A stretch of 64,000 bases of DNA from Salinicoccus albus DSM 19776 (GTDB taxonomy: Bacteria > Bacillota > Bacilli > Staphylococcales > Salinicoccaceae): contig NZ_ARQJ01000018.1 in assembly GCF_000385175.1 (NCBI RefSeq), positions 1-64,000 of the forward strand, written 5' to 3'. Both the position numbers and the translations under genes were made by a program. Positions 9,845-17,966 of this stretch are shown piece by piece. The notes under the pieces were generated by a model that did not search any database, was not told where the DNA came from, and saw only the letters and a list, made by a program, of their open reading frames with translations. The stretch's first letter is position 1. Every line of letters begins with the position of its first letter.

Positions 9845-10349
9845 TTCTGCCACCCGCCTCTTCCAGTGCTTTGATCTCATCTCTAACTACTGCAGCCTGC
9901 TCGAATTCCTGAGATTCAACAAGGGCTGAAAGCTTGCCTTTCAGTTGTTCCAATTCCCTTTTCACTTTGATCTGTGATTGTGACTTTTTCGGAACTTTCC
10001 CGACATGTTCAGTCTGATGTGATTGTACGCGCGTGATGATCTCAGGCACCTGTCTGTCAAAAGTACGGTAACAATCCGGACATCCAAATTTGCCGTTATG
10101 GACGATACTCTCAATCGTGGAACCACATGTTTCACATTGCTGACGCTTTCTCTCCTGCCGTTTGGGCTGTTGCTGTGACAGTGATTTTAACAGCTGATGT
10201 ATGTTGAATGAATCATCCGGATAGCTGAATTCATCTTCAAACGATGCATTGGCACACTGCTCGCAGAGAAATCTTTCAGTCTTGCCCAGGCCGCTTCCTT
10301 TGGAGATGTGTATTGTCGCTTCACGTTCGTTGCATGATTCGCATTTCAT
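9831..10349 (-). CDS. mcsA: McsA, activator of McsB
   Basis: 172 aa. Four CxxC pairs bind zinc: two near the N-terminus (Cys3-Cys6 and a second in FLCEQC) and two in the middle (CETC and CPDC). A UVR motif lies near the C-terminus (about residues 133-168). It activates McsB and modulates CtsR and ClpC. The frame is open 11 codons upstream, but the ATG at 10349 follows a GAGGAG site four bases after the ctsR stop and begins MKCESC like the family. Confidence 0.95.
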   Translation of the reverse strand: MKCESCNEREATIHISKGSGLGKTERFLCEQCANASFEDEFSYPDDSFNIHQLLKSLSQQQPKRQERKRQQCETCGSTIESIVHNGKFGCPDCYRTFDRQVPEIITRVQSHQTEHVGKVPKKSQSQIKVKRELEQLKGKLSALVESQEFEQAAVVRDEIKALEEAGGRNGAQ

Positions 10350-10353
10350 CCGC

Positions 10354-10821
10354 TCACTCCTCACTATAAAGAATAACGTCAATGACCCGCTTCAGGATAT
10401 TCGCTCTCAACTGGTCCCGGTATGGCAGTTCAAGCAGCAGTGATTCACGTTCCATTACTGCATTTATGATCTTTGCTTCCTTCACATCAATCACTCCATT
10501 TTCTAACATCGACTGGACGATATGGTTAGCGTTCCGTTCGGATACCCCTTCGCCGATCAATGCCTTTAAATGGGCGAGATATTTGGATTTCGAGTGTGTT
10601 TCCACTTTGGTAATTCTGATATACCCTCCGCCGCCCCGTTTACTCTCTACTGTATAGCCATGTTCATTGGTAAAGCGTGTTTTTATGACATAATTCAATT
10701 GAGAAGGCACGCAATCAAATTTTTCTGCAATATGCGCCCGTTTAATCTCAACAACTTCACCGCCTGAATCCTGAATCAGCTGTTTCAGGTATTGTTCGAT
10801 GATGTCCGACATATTACGCAT
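10354..10821 (-). CDS. ctsR: Class III heat-shock repressor CtsR
   Basis: 155 aa winged-helix repressor of clp genes. The glycine-rich thermosensing wing RGGGGYI is at 62-68, and DCVPSQLNYVI (about 36-46) is in the DNA-recognition part. The AGAGGTGATGAA site supports the ATG at 10821. It is the first gene of its operon and has a match to its own operator in the leader (10834-10850), so it is autoregulated. McsB inactivates it under stress. Confidence 0.97.
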   Translation of the reverse strand: MRNMSDIIEQYLKQLIQDSGGEVVEIKRAHIAEKFDCVPSQLNYVIKTRFTNEHGYTVESKRGGGGYIRITKVETHSKSKYLAHLKALIGEGVSERNANHIVQSMLENGVIDVKEAKIINAVMERESLLLELPYRDQLRANILKRVIDVILYSEE

Positions 10822-10833
10822 TTCATCACCTCT

Positions 10834-10850
10834 TTTGACCTTCTTTGACT
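10834..10850 (-). promoter_or_regulatory. CtsR operator
   Basis: Minus strand AGTCAAAGAAGGTCAAA: a tandem heptad repeat with 3-bp spacing that matches the known CtsR box with one change in the first heptad. It lies between the -10 box and the ctsR ribosome site. Confidence 0.9.
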
Positions 10851-10853
10851 ATA

Positions 10854-10882
10854 ATTATATATTCTCATTTCAAATATAGCAA
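10854..10882 (-). promoter_or_regulatory. Sigma-A promoter of ctsR-mcsA-mcsB-clpC
   Basis: Minus strand: -35 TTGCTA (10882-10877), 17-bp spacer, -10 TATAAT (10859-10854). The CtsR operator starts 4 bp downstream of the -10 box, so bound CtsR would block transcription start. Confidence 0.75.
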
Positions 10883-10912
10883 ATGTAATGTTTATAAATT
10901 TGTTCTTTATTT

Positions 10913-10934
10913 TTGTAAACGCTCGCATTATAAT
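10913..10934 (+). promoter_or_regulatory. nupC promoter with cre (CcpA) site
   Basis: A perfect -10 TATAAT is at 10929-10934. The 15-mer TTGTAAACGCTCGCA at 10913-10927 fits every fixed position of the cre consensus WTGNAANCGNWNNCW and sits in the spacer directly before the -10 box. No good -35 is seen. CcpA binding here should repress nupC when preferred sugars are present. Confidence 0.75.
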
Positions 10935-10954
10935 GAGCAAGGATGTCTATGCAG

Positions 10955-10980
10955 ATACGGATTATAACTATAATCCGTAT
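10955..10980 (+). repeat. 26-bp palindrome in nupC leader (possible operator)
   Basis: Two perfect 12-bp arms, ATACGGATTATA and its complement, with a 2-bp centre, about 20 bp downstream of the nupC -10 box and 45 bp before the start codon. No T-run follows, so it is not a terminator. Symmetry and position fit an operator for a dimeric repressor or a transcript hairpin. The cognate regulator is not known. Confidence 0.7.
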
Positions 10981-11024
10981 ACTTACTTATGGATGAAAAT
11001 AAATAAACTTTGAGGTGACCGTTT

Positions 11025-12236
11025 TTGAATATTCTAATGGGGATCGTCGGCATAGTGCTTACATTCTTCCTGGCATGGATCGTTAGCTCTGACCGAAGGA
11101 GAGCCTTTGACAAATGGCTCAACATTCTGATTCTGCTTTTGGTACAATTGGTGTTCGCGTTTCTGCTATTATCCACCGGTATCGGTGAAATAATCATCGG
11201 ATGGCTGGCAGCCGGTTTCGATGCACTGCTCGGTTTTGCGGCCGAAGGTGTCTCTTTTGTCATGGGAGACCTGACTACACTGCCGGACGGCGCGCCTGCC
11301 GATGTATTTCTGTTCAACGTTTTACTTCCTATTATCGTAATATCAGCTTTGATTGGTATTTTGCAGTTCACAAGAATTCTGCCGCTCATCATCCGCGGTA
11401 TCGGCATACTCCTTACAAAAATTACCGGTATGGCATACCTCGAATCCTATAACGGTGCAGCTTCAATGATGCTCGGTCAGTCTGAGGTGTTCATCTCACT
11501 GAAAAACCAGCTGCCCAAGCTGTCCAAAAAGCGGTTATATACCCTGTCAGCCCAGGCGATGAGTTCGGTCTCACTGTCCATTGTCGGTGCTTACATGACG
11601 ATGCTGGAACCGCAATACGTAGTGGCGGCCATCGTGCTGAACCTGTTTGGCACCTACGCGATTGTCCATATCATCAACCCGTATGATGTAGACAATGAAG
11701 AAGATGCGGAGGATATCGTGGACAACCCTGATGCCGGCAAGTCTTTCTTCCAGATTCTTGGCGATTACATCATGGACGGCGCAAAAGTTGCGATGACAGT
11801 AGCTGCAATGCTCATCGGCTACATCGCACTGATTGCAATCCTGAACGAGATGTTCCTGCTGATACCTGGGATGAGCATCACCTTCCAGGATGTTCTTGGA
11901 TATATCTTCATGCCAATCGCAGGACTGATCGGTATCCCCTGGTCAGAGGCGCAGCAGGCCGGCAGTCTGATGGCAACGAAACTGATTACGAACGAATTTG
12001 TTGCGATGCTGGACTTCGTCGCAGTGGCAGATGGATTGAGTGAGAAAACGCAGGCGATGGTGTCCGTGTTCCTCGTATCGTTCGCCAACTTCTCAAGCAT
12101 TGGCATCATTGCCGGCTCTGTTAAGGGGCTGCATGATGAAAGTGGTGCCAAGGTGGCGCACTTCGGACTCAAACTCGTCTATGGTGCATCGCTTGTCAGT
12201 GTATTGACAGCTACTGTCGTCGGTTTCTTCGCCTAA
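11025..12236 (+). CDS. nupC: Nucleoside:cation symporter, NupC (CNT family)
   Basis: 403 aa membrane protein with 8-10 hydrophobic helices, importing nucleosides with H+ or Na+. The ESYNGAASMMLGQSEVFISL stretch (about 140-160) and the late FVAMLDF/FANFSSIGIIAGS region are typical of concentrative nucleoside transporters. The start is TTG at 11025, chosen because AGGTGA lies at the right distance. It is controlled by a cre-overlapped promoter and a leader palindrome. In Staphylococcus nupC lies between pdxT and ctsR; here about 14 kb of other genes separate it from pdxS. Confidence 0.95.
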   Translation: MNILMGIVGIVLTFFLAWIVSSDRRRAFDKWLNILILLLVQLVFAFLLLSTGIGEIIIGWLAAGFDALLGFAAEGVSFVMGDLTTLPDGAPADVFLFNVLLPIIVISALIGILQFTRILPLIIRGIGILLTKITGMAYLESYNGAASMMLGQSEVFISLKNQLPKLSKKRLYTLSAQAMSSVSLSIVGAYMTMLEPQYVVAAIVLNLFGTYAIVHIINPYDVDNEEDAEDIVDNPDAGKSFFQILGDYIMDGAKVAMTVAAMLIGYIALIAILNEMFLLIPGMSITFQDVLGYIFMPIAGLIGIPWSEAQQAGSLMATKLITNEFVAMLDFVAVADGLSEKTQAMVSVFLVSFANFSSIGIIAGSVKGLHDESGAKVAHFGLKLVYGASLVSVLTATVVGFFA

Positions 12237-12252
12237 ACAATTCGACATTTAT

Positions 12253-12285
12253 AAAAAACGATCCGGCACTCCGGATCGTTTTTTT
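12253..12285. terminator. Bidirectional terminator, nupC / acetyltransferase
   Basis: 14-bp arms AAAAAACGATCCGG and complement with a CACT loop; T-runs on both strands. It ends nupC (+) and the convergent GNAT gene (-). Confidence 0.9.
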
Positions 12286-12829
12286 ATGCGTCATCCAATA
12301 CTGGTACAGCTAAAATTTCTTTATCAAAACGTTCCGGAATAAGGATTTTACGCATCAATCCATCGGTATCCCCATAGTCCGTATCATGGCTGATATAGAG
12401 TTCATACCCCCGGCGTTCGTAAACCGTTTTTAACCAGGGATGGAGTTTTAGCGATGTCCCCAAAACCACGGCGGGGGCTTTTAAAGTGTCTCTGAGAACC
12501 GTCTCCTCTACATATGTGAGCAATTTACCGCCGAGCCCCTGTCCCTTATACTCAGGTTTCGTTGCAAACCACCAGAGGAAAGGATATCCTGAGATATCCA
12601 TGCCTTCTTCCCACGGGAACCGGATGGTGATCGTTGAAGCAATTTTATCGTCACGCTCCAGTACATAGGTGGTGGATCTCTCTATATTATTAGTCATCGT
12701 TTCCAGGTCAACATATACGGAGGGCCACTCAATGCCCAGATTTTTCAATGGTTCAAATGCCTCCCGCATCAATTCGAGAAGCTCTTCTGCGTCATTCTTT
12801 GTGGCCACTCTGATTGTATCTTCAGACAT
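12284..12829 (-). CDS. GNAT-family N-acetyltransferase
   Basis: 181 aa from the ATG at 12829, which follows AGGAGGG; an upstream in-frame extension lacks a ribosome site. The acetyl-CoA pyrophosphate loop is YKGQGLGGKLL, and WWFATKPEYKGQG is the usual beta4-alpha3 region. The substrate cannot be told from sequence. It is monocistronic, convergent with nupC, and has a good promoter of its own. Confidence 0.85.
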   Translation of the reverse strand: MSEDTIRVATKNDAEELLELMREAFEPLKNLGIEWPSVYVDLETMTNNIERSTTYVLERDDKIASTITIRFPWEEGMDISGYPFLWWFATKPEYKGQGLGGKLLTYVEETVLRDTLKAPAVVLGTSLKLHPWLKTVYERRGYELYISHDTDYGDTDGLMRKILIPERFDKEILAVPVLDDA

Positions 12830-12898
12830 GATTTTCCCTCCTAAACATAAACAAGTGCATGATAGATACATCACTACTGTTTAAATAGAATGTTTGCC

Positions 12899-12927
12899 AG
12901 TATATATATTCATGCAATATTCGTCAA
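12899..12927 (-). promoter_or_regulatory. Sigma-A promoter of acetyltransferase gene
   Basis: Minus strand: -35 TTGACG (12927-12922), 17-bp spacer, -10 TATACT (12904-12899), giving a leader of about 60 nt. Confidence 0.7.
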
Positions 12928-13004
12928 TAGAATTGTTTTAAATCGCATTTCAATGTCATGATGATAAAATTGAGTTAAGTATACTGAATATGGAGAGATT
13001 CATT

Positions 13005-13814
13005 ATGAAGATAGGCGTCATTTCAGATCTGCATATCGACAGAGAACATATTGAACAGAGGAGATATGAAGAGATTCTGATCGGAGAAACTAAGAAGCAT
13101 AAACTGGATATTCTTCTGATTGCCGGGGACGTGGCCAGCCACTATGAAATCACCACCCGTTTCCTTGAAAAAATATCGGAAGAGACGCAGATAAATGTCC
13201 TGTTTGTACCCGGGAACCATGACTACTGGCTGAAAGCAGAGGAGGCACTGTCTACGAAAGATGTCTACGAGCATTACAAACAGCTGCCGCAAAGCATTCT
13301 TGAATCCCCGTTCATCATCGATGATGAATGGGCAATCGTCGGTCACAGCGGCTGGTATGACTACACATACGCCGACGCCCGCTTCAGTGACGAGAAACTG
13401 GCCAGAGGCAAATTCTACGGCGGCACCTGGCAGGATAAACTGAAAATCAACTGGGAACTGCACGATCGCGAACTGTCAAAAATATTCGCTGACAAAGTGA
13501 AAACAGATCTTGAAAAAGTCGGAGACAGGAAGATCATCCTGATGACCCACGTGGTTACGCATCGGCGTTATGCAGTGCCGATGCCGCACCGGCTGTTCGA
13601 TTATTTTAATGCCTTCATCGGCACTTCTGACTTCGATGACATATATCAACAATACCCCATCAAGTACAGCATCATGGGACATGTCCACTTCCGCTATCAA
13701 TTCATACAGAACAGCGTGACGTATATATGCGCCTGTCTAGGATACGAAAGAGAGTGGCGCACCGACGATATTTATACCGAAATTCAAAATACCCTGCAGA
13801 TATTCAATATATAA
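13005..13814 (+). CDS. Calcineurin-like metallophosphoesterase
   Basis: 269 aa. Metal-binding blocks appear in order: SDLHID, IAGDVASH, VPGNHDYW, THVVTHRR and MGHVHFRYQ, a complete set for the dinuclear calcineurin-like fold. The ATG at 13005 has GGAGAG upstream; the ATG 5 codons earlier has no ribosome site. The substrate is unknown. It is a single gene closed by a strong terminator. Confidence 0.88.
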   Translation: MKIGVISDLHIDREHIEQRRYEEILIGETKKHKLDILLIAGDVASHYEITTRFLEKISEETQINVLFVPGNHDYWLKAEEALSTKDVYEHYKQLPQSILESPFIIDDEWAIVGHSGWYDYTYADARFSDEKLARGKFYGGTWQDKLKINWELHDRELSKIFADKVKTDLEKVGDRKIILMTHVVTHRRYAVPMPHRLFDYFNAFIGTSDFDDIYQQYPIKYSIMGHVHFRYQFIQNSVTYICACLGYEREWRTDDIYTEIQNTLQIFNI

Positions 13815-13846
13815 CCGCGCTGCACTTAAGTGCAGCGCGGTTTTTT
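13813..13846 (+). terminator. Terminator of metallophosphoesterase gene
   Basis: 13-bp GC-rich arms AACCGCGCTGCAC and complement, TTAA loop, T-run on the plus strand. It touches the stop of the convergent yerC. Confidence 0.9.
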
Positions 13847-14133
13847 CATTCCAACCGGTCGATTACCGTATGATAACCATCACTGCCGTAATCGAGGCAG
13901 CGTTTTACCCTGGATACCGTAGCGCTGGAAGCACCTGTTTTGTCCTGCACATGCTGATAGGTCTGGCCTTCCTTTATCATTTTGGCCACCTGGAAGCGCT
14001 GCTTGAGCGATACGATTTCATTTGTGGTACACAGATCATCGAAAAACCGGTAGCAGTCCTCCAGATTCTCGAGTTTCAAAATACCTTCAAACAGATCGTC
14101 GAGTTCCTGTCCTTTGAGTTTATCTATCTGCAT
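13846..14133 (-). CDS. yerC: TrpR-like regulator YerC/YecD family (probable histidine regulator)
   Basis: 95 aa, all-helical, with a TrpR-type helix-turn-helix (about 40-85) including the VQDKTGASSATVSRVKRCL recognition segment. The ATG at 14133 has GGAGGG upstream; a longer frame to 14172 lacks one. It is divergent from the his operon and 159 bp from hisZ. Comparative work has tied this family in Firmicutes to histidine gene control, and the adjacency here supports that. A perfect 18-bp palindrome lies in the shared intergenic region. Confidence 0.88.
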   Translation of the reverse strand: MQIDKLKGQELDDLFEGILKLENLEDCYRFFDDLCTTNEIVSLKQRFQVAKMIKEGQTYQHVQDKTGASSATVSRVKRCLDYGSDGYHTVIDRLE

Positions 14134-14165
14134 ATTGCTCCCTCCATTAATATGCTTATCATAAC

Positions 14166-14183
14166 AAAACACTTTAGTGTTTT
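14166..14183. promoter_or_regulatory. 18-bp palindrome in yerC-his intergenic region
   Basis: AAAACACT-TT-AGTGTTTT, perfect 8-bp arms, between yerC and the his promoter. The centre CACTTTAGTG resembles the ACT-AGT symmetry of TrpR-family operators. It is a candidate site for the YerC protein; binding is inferred. Confidence 0.6.
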
Positions 14184-14212
14184 AAAGCGATGAACCAATT
14201 TTCGTACATGCC

Positions 14213-14241
14213 TTGCATAACTCTATTTCTTTTGTTATTAT
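14213..14241 (+). promoter_or_regulatory. Sigma-A promoter of his operon
   Basis: -35 TTGCAT (14213-14218), 17-bp spacer, -10 TATTAT (14236-14241). The leader is only about 45 nt, with no room for a T-box or attenuator. An imperfect repeat CTTTA...TAAAG (14259-14282) around GCTAAAGC lies in the leader. Confidence 0.75.
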
Positions 14242-14292
14242 CTTATTTATTAATTGTTCTTTATTACGCTAAAGCAGTAAAGGAGAGAGTAC

Positions 14293-15096
14293 ATGAAAAA
14301 TGAACTGATCATCAGACGTTTGGAACTGGCACGGGATTATATGAATCTGCTTGATGAGGCCGGTTACCAGCTTATCGACATGAATATGGTTGAGCCCTTC
14401 CATATAGAGGACAAACGTCATCATTCATCAACGATTATCTTTGAGAAGAATGAACAGCTGTTCTCGATCCGCAGCGACTGGACGCGTTCGCTGCTGAATT
14501 ATAATGAAAATTATTACCTGTCTCACCGTTTCTTTGGCTACTTTGGTCCGGTGGTGAGAAACTATAAAACTTTTTACCAGGCGGGGGTTGAACTTTACAG
14601 ACCGTCTGAACATGAAGTGCTGAAGAGTATAGATATGCATTTGTCGTTTGCTGCCGGTCAAAGCGATGGGGAGTTCCAGTCCATCATTGTCAATGATGAT
14701 AAACTTCTGGATCTCTATATAGATAAATATCAGCTGGACAGTGACATACGCCATCTGGTTTATGAAAAAAATATCTCTGAGATAAGGAAACGGCTTGGGG
14801 AGACGCACCCGTTATATCAGCTGATGGCTGCCAAAGTCAGCGATCAGATCAACCTGATCAATGGAGAGTTTGGAGACGGTGAGATCATGTCATTCATTAA
14901 TCACTTGAACGAATATCTCACGAAATATCACATGAAATTTATCGTCGATCTTTCGTTCCGTTCCCCCCAGTCCTATTACAACGGCTTTTATTTTCAGGTC
15001 TTTTTAGACCATGACCACCCCCTGCTGAGCGGCGGGGAATATAACAGCAATGCCTTTGGTATTGCGCTGAATCTGTCCGATGGAGGGTTATTATGA
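14293..15096 (+). CDS. hisZ: ATP phosphoribosyltransferase regulatory subunit
   Basis: 267 aa HisRS-like paralogue that lacks the tRNA-binding region and assembles with short-form HisG. It is shorter than the about 390 aa form of Bacillus, but close to the Staphylococcus form. Class II motifs are partly kept (SDWTRSLLNY; YQAGVELYRPS). First gene of the operon, with AAAGGAGAG upstream; its last codons overlap hisG. Confidence 0.93.
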   Translation: MKNELIIRRLELARDYMNLLDEAGYQLIDMNMVEPFHIEDKRHHSSTIIFEKNEQLFSIRSDWTRSLLNYNENYYLSHRFFGYFGPVVRNYKTFYQAGVELYRPSEHEVLKSIDMHLSFAAGQSDGEFQSIIVNDDKLLDLYIDKYQLDSDIRHLVYEKNISEIRKRLGETHPLYQLMAAKVSDQINLINGEFGDGEIMSFINHLNEYLTKYHMKFIVDLSFRSPQSYYNGFYFQVFLDHDHPLLSGGEYNSNAFGIALNLSDGGLL

Positions 15097-15695
15097 TTAC
15101 AGTTGCACTGACGAAGGGCCGTCTGTTCGAAGACTTCATCAAATATATGGAAGAAAATAGTCTGAATGATTATCTCCAGGCGTTAACTGCTGAAAATCGT
15201 TCGCTCTACACCCTCATTGATAATGTGAAATTCATTTTCGCCAAAGGACCGGACGTGCCGACTTATGTTGAGAGCGGAGTTGCGGACCTCGGTATCGTGG
15301 GTTCAGATATTCTTGCTGAAGATCCATTTAACATATTGAATGTTTCCCAGCTGCCTTTCGGGGAGTGCCATTTCTCCGTCGCTGGTCTGCCCGACCAGGA
15401 GGAGGTGGAGACAATTGCAGCCAAGTACACGAATATCGCCTTTGAACATTTTAAGCATCAGAAGAAAGATGTCTCCATCATCCACTTGAACGGCTCAGTT
15501 GAATTGGCGCCGCTATTGGGTCTGTCAGATGCGATTGTCGACATTGTCCAGACCGGCGGTACACTCAGGGATAATGGTCTGGTTGAATACGAGAAGATCA
15601 TGGACATTCATGCGCGGCTGATCGCCAACAAACGGACCTTCTATACGAAAGAAGACGAAATCTATAAATTTTTAAGAGAAATCGGGGTGATATAA
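15093..15695 (+). CDS. hisG: ATP phosphoribosyltransferase catalytic subunit (short form)
   Basis: 200 aa, the HisG-S form that needs HisZ; commits PRPP and ATP to histidine synthesis. It starts TVALTKGRL as in the family, has the GADLGIVGSD-like stretch VADLGIVGSDIL (about 66-77) and a C-terminal IVDIVQTGGTLRDNGL PRPP loop. It overlaps hisZ by 4 bp and hisD by 1 bp. HisG-S lacks the C-terminal feedback domain, so histidine inhibition would act through HisZ. Confidence 0.97.
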   Translation: MITVALTKGRLFEDFIKYMEENSLNDYLQALTAENRSLYTLIDNVKFIFAKGPDVPTYVESGVADLGIVGSDILAEDPFNILNVSQLPFGECHFSVAGLPDQEEVETIAAKYTNIAFEHFKHQKKDVSIIHLNGSVELAPLLGLSDAIVDIVQTGGTLRDNGLVEYEKIMDIHARLIANKRTFYTKEDEIYKFLREIGVI

Positions 15696-16927
15696 TGGAC
15701 GCGGAAGAATTTAGAGCGGCGTTTGATGCAAAAAGAGAATCCGCAGGTTTTGAAGGCATGAGCGATGTGATGGAAATCATCGAAGCGGTCCGGGCGGATA
15801 AAGACCAGGCACTGAAAAAATACACTGAAAAGTTTGACGGCGTGTCCATTGAACACTTCAAAGTCCCGGAAACACAGCTGGCAGCCAGTTATCACAAACT
15901 CCCCGAGGCAGAGAGAAACGCCCTGGAAGTAATCAAGAAAAGGGTTGAAGATTACCAGGCGATGATCAAACATGAAGATCGCGACGATGGGGAGTTCAAG
16001 TACGTCTATCATCCGCTTGAAAAAGTCGGTGTATATGTGCCGGGCGGCACCGCCCTCTACCCGTCCACTGTACTGATGACAGTCGTTCCTGCACTCGCTG
16101 CCGGTGTTGATGAGATCCATGTGGTAACGCCGGCTTTCGAAGCCGATAATATCACATTCGCAGCGTTGTACCTCTGCGGTATAAAGAATGTTTATACCAT
16201 CGGCGGGGCACAGGCAATAGCCGCGCTCTCATACGGCACTGAAACAATCCCGAAGGTGGATAAGATCGTCGGCCCGGGGAATTATTATGTTGCCCTGGCT
16301 AAACGGCTGATGTTCGGGGAAACTGGCATCGATATGGTGGCAGGGCCGAGTGAAATACTGATCTATATTGATTCACAAACGGATACCGATGCAATTGTCT
16401 ATGATATATTCGCGCAATCCGAACATGACACCAATGCCAGAACATTCCTGCTCAGCGAGGAACAGGGGCCTGTCGACTTCATCGAGAGGCGGATGAGCGC
16501 ATTGATCGACAGCCAGCCGCGGGCTGATATCATCAAACAATCATTGGCACACAACCACTATCAGGTTGTGGATTCCAGAGAGGCATTGCTCGACACCATC
16601 AACTATCTCGCGCCGGAACATGTGTCTGTGCAGCATAAGGATTCAAAAATGATCATACGAAACATAAAGTATGCGGGAGCGGTTTTTGAAGGCAGCTGCT
16701 CTCCGGAAGCCATTGGCGATTATGCAGCCGGACCTTCGCACGTGCTCCCGACCGACCGCAGCGGGCGGTTCAGCCATGGATTGAACGTTAATGACTTTCT
16801 GACGAGCCACGCTGTCATTTCACTTGAAGAAAGCACATTCAAAGAAATCGCCGAACCTGCAAAAACCGTCGCCCGGCGGGAGTCGCTCGATGCCCACTAC
16901 CAATCATTGAAAATCAGAACGGAGTGA
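15695..16927 (+). CDS. hisD: Histidinol dehydrogenase
   Basis: 410 aa zinc-dependent NAD enzyme for the last two steps, histidinol to histidine. PGGTALYPSTVLM, KIVGPGNYYVALAK, IDMVAGPSE and the catalytic YLAPEHVS block are all present in order. A GGGGTGAT site precedes the ATG. It overlaps hisG by one base and is followed after 4 bp by hisC. Confidence 0.97.
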   Translation: MDAEEFRAAFDAKRESAGFEGMSDVMEIIEAVRADKDQALKKYTEKFDGVSIEHFKVPETQLAASYHKLPEAERNALEVIKKRVEDYQAMIKHEDRDDGEFKYVYHPLEKVGVYVPGGTALYPSTVLMTVVPALAAGVDEIHVVTPAFEADNITFAALYLCGIKNVYTIGGAQAIAALSYGTETIPKVDKIVGPGNYYVALAKRLMFGETGIDMVAGPSEILIYIDSQTDTDAIVYDIFAQSEHDTNARTFLLSEEQGPVDFIERRMSALIDSQPRADIIKQSLAHNHYQVVDSREALLDTINYLAPEHVSVQHKDSKMIIRNIKYAGAVFEGSCSPEAIGDYAAGPSHVLPTDRSGRFSHGLNVNDFLTSHAVISLEESTFKEIAEPAKTVARRESLDAHYQSLKIRTE

Positions 16928-16931
16928 TCCG

Positions 16932-17966
16932 ATGATCCATATGGACAGAAACACCAGCCCCCTCTCTCCTCTGACGAAGGAAGCAATAACTGAAGTGATC
17001 AACGAAACAATTATTTACGAATATCCGAGTGACGAGATTGATCGTTTTAAATCACTGTACGCCGAACACTATCATATCAATGCTGAAAATCTGGAACTGG
17101 CCAACGGTTCGGATGAATGGATCCAGAAGACGGTGATGACACTCGGGCACAATGGTGTCATGGCCTTATCCCCCGATTTTGTGATGTATCAGGAATATGC
17201 CGAGCAGGCCGGCGTCTCCTTTGATACGGTAAAATGTGATGAAAACTTCCAATTTGACTTCGATATAGTCATTGCAGAGATAAAAAGGCTAAGACCTTCA
17301 TTATTCCTCCTCTCCATGCCGCATAACCCGACAGGACAGCTGTTCCGTGAAGATGAACTTTCAAAGCTGGCACAGAGCATGCAGGAGGTCAACGGTTATC
17401 TGGCAGTGGATGAAGCCTACGGCGAATTTGCACCGGTATACAAGAGACCGGAGGGCGAACACGTAGTCATCATCCGCACACTCAGCAAGATCTATGGCCT
17501 CGCGGGGCTCCGAGTCGGGATAGCAATTGCTGAAGGGGACACCTTTGAGAAAATTACGAAAATCAACCATCCCTATCCCGTCAATTCACTCTCGTTGAAC
17601 CTGGCCAGCCGAATCTTCGAAAACAAAGATGAACTTGAAAAATTTACACAATATCAGCTCAAATCCAAAGATTCACTCACTGAAGCTTTTAAAGCAGCCG
17701 ATGGCGAGGTCAGCATAATCGATTCCAGCACCAACTTCATCTTTACCTATGGGGAAAACGCAAGAGCTCTCGGCCAGTACTTATGGGATCATGGCTACAA
17801 GCCAAGAATTTACGATAAAGCGCCTCTTAACAATGCGGTCCGCTATTCCATCATTCGTCTGGAAGATTATGAAACACTCGTTAAATTAATCAATGAATGG
17901 AGCAATCAAAATGATTCAAAAGGAAAGATCCACAAAGGAAACAAAGATTTCAATATCACTCGATGA
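16932..17966 (+). CDS. hisC: Histidinol-phosphate aminotransferase
   Basis: 344 aa fold-type I PLP enzyme. MPHNPTG (129-135), the VDEAYGEF block (about 159-166) and the PLP lysine Lys186 in RTLSKIYGLAGLR are present. Its frame runs 56 bp into hisB, an unusually long overlap that adds a lysine-rich, poorly conserved tail of about 20 residues, so the stop may have shifted downstream. Confidence 0.95.
   Translation: MIHMDRNTSPLSPLTKEAITEVINETIIYEYPSDEIDRFKSLYAEHYHINAENLELANGSDEWIQKTVMTLGHNGVMALSPDFVMYQEYAEQAGVSFDTVKCDENFQFDFDIVIAEIKRLRPSLFLLSMPHNPTGQLFREDELSKLAQSMQEVNGYLAVDEAYGEFAPVYKRPEGEHVVIIRTLSKIYGLAGLRVGIAIAEGDTFEKITKINHPYPVNSLSLNLASRIFENKDELEKFTQYQLKSKDSLTEAFKAADGEVSIIDSSTNFIFTYGENARALGQYLWDHGYKPRIYDKAPLNNAVRYSIIRLEDYETLVKLINEWSNQNDSKGKIHKGNKDFNITR

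Noticed and set aside
14293-15096. HisZ as a truncated gene
   Set aside because: It is shorter than the Bacillus protein, but Staphylococcus HisZ is of similar length, and start and stop are well placed.
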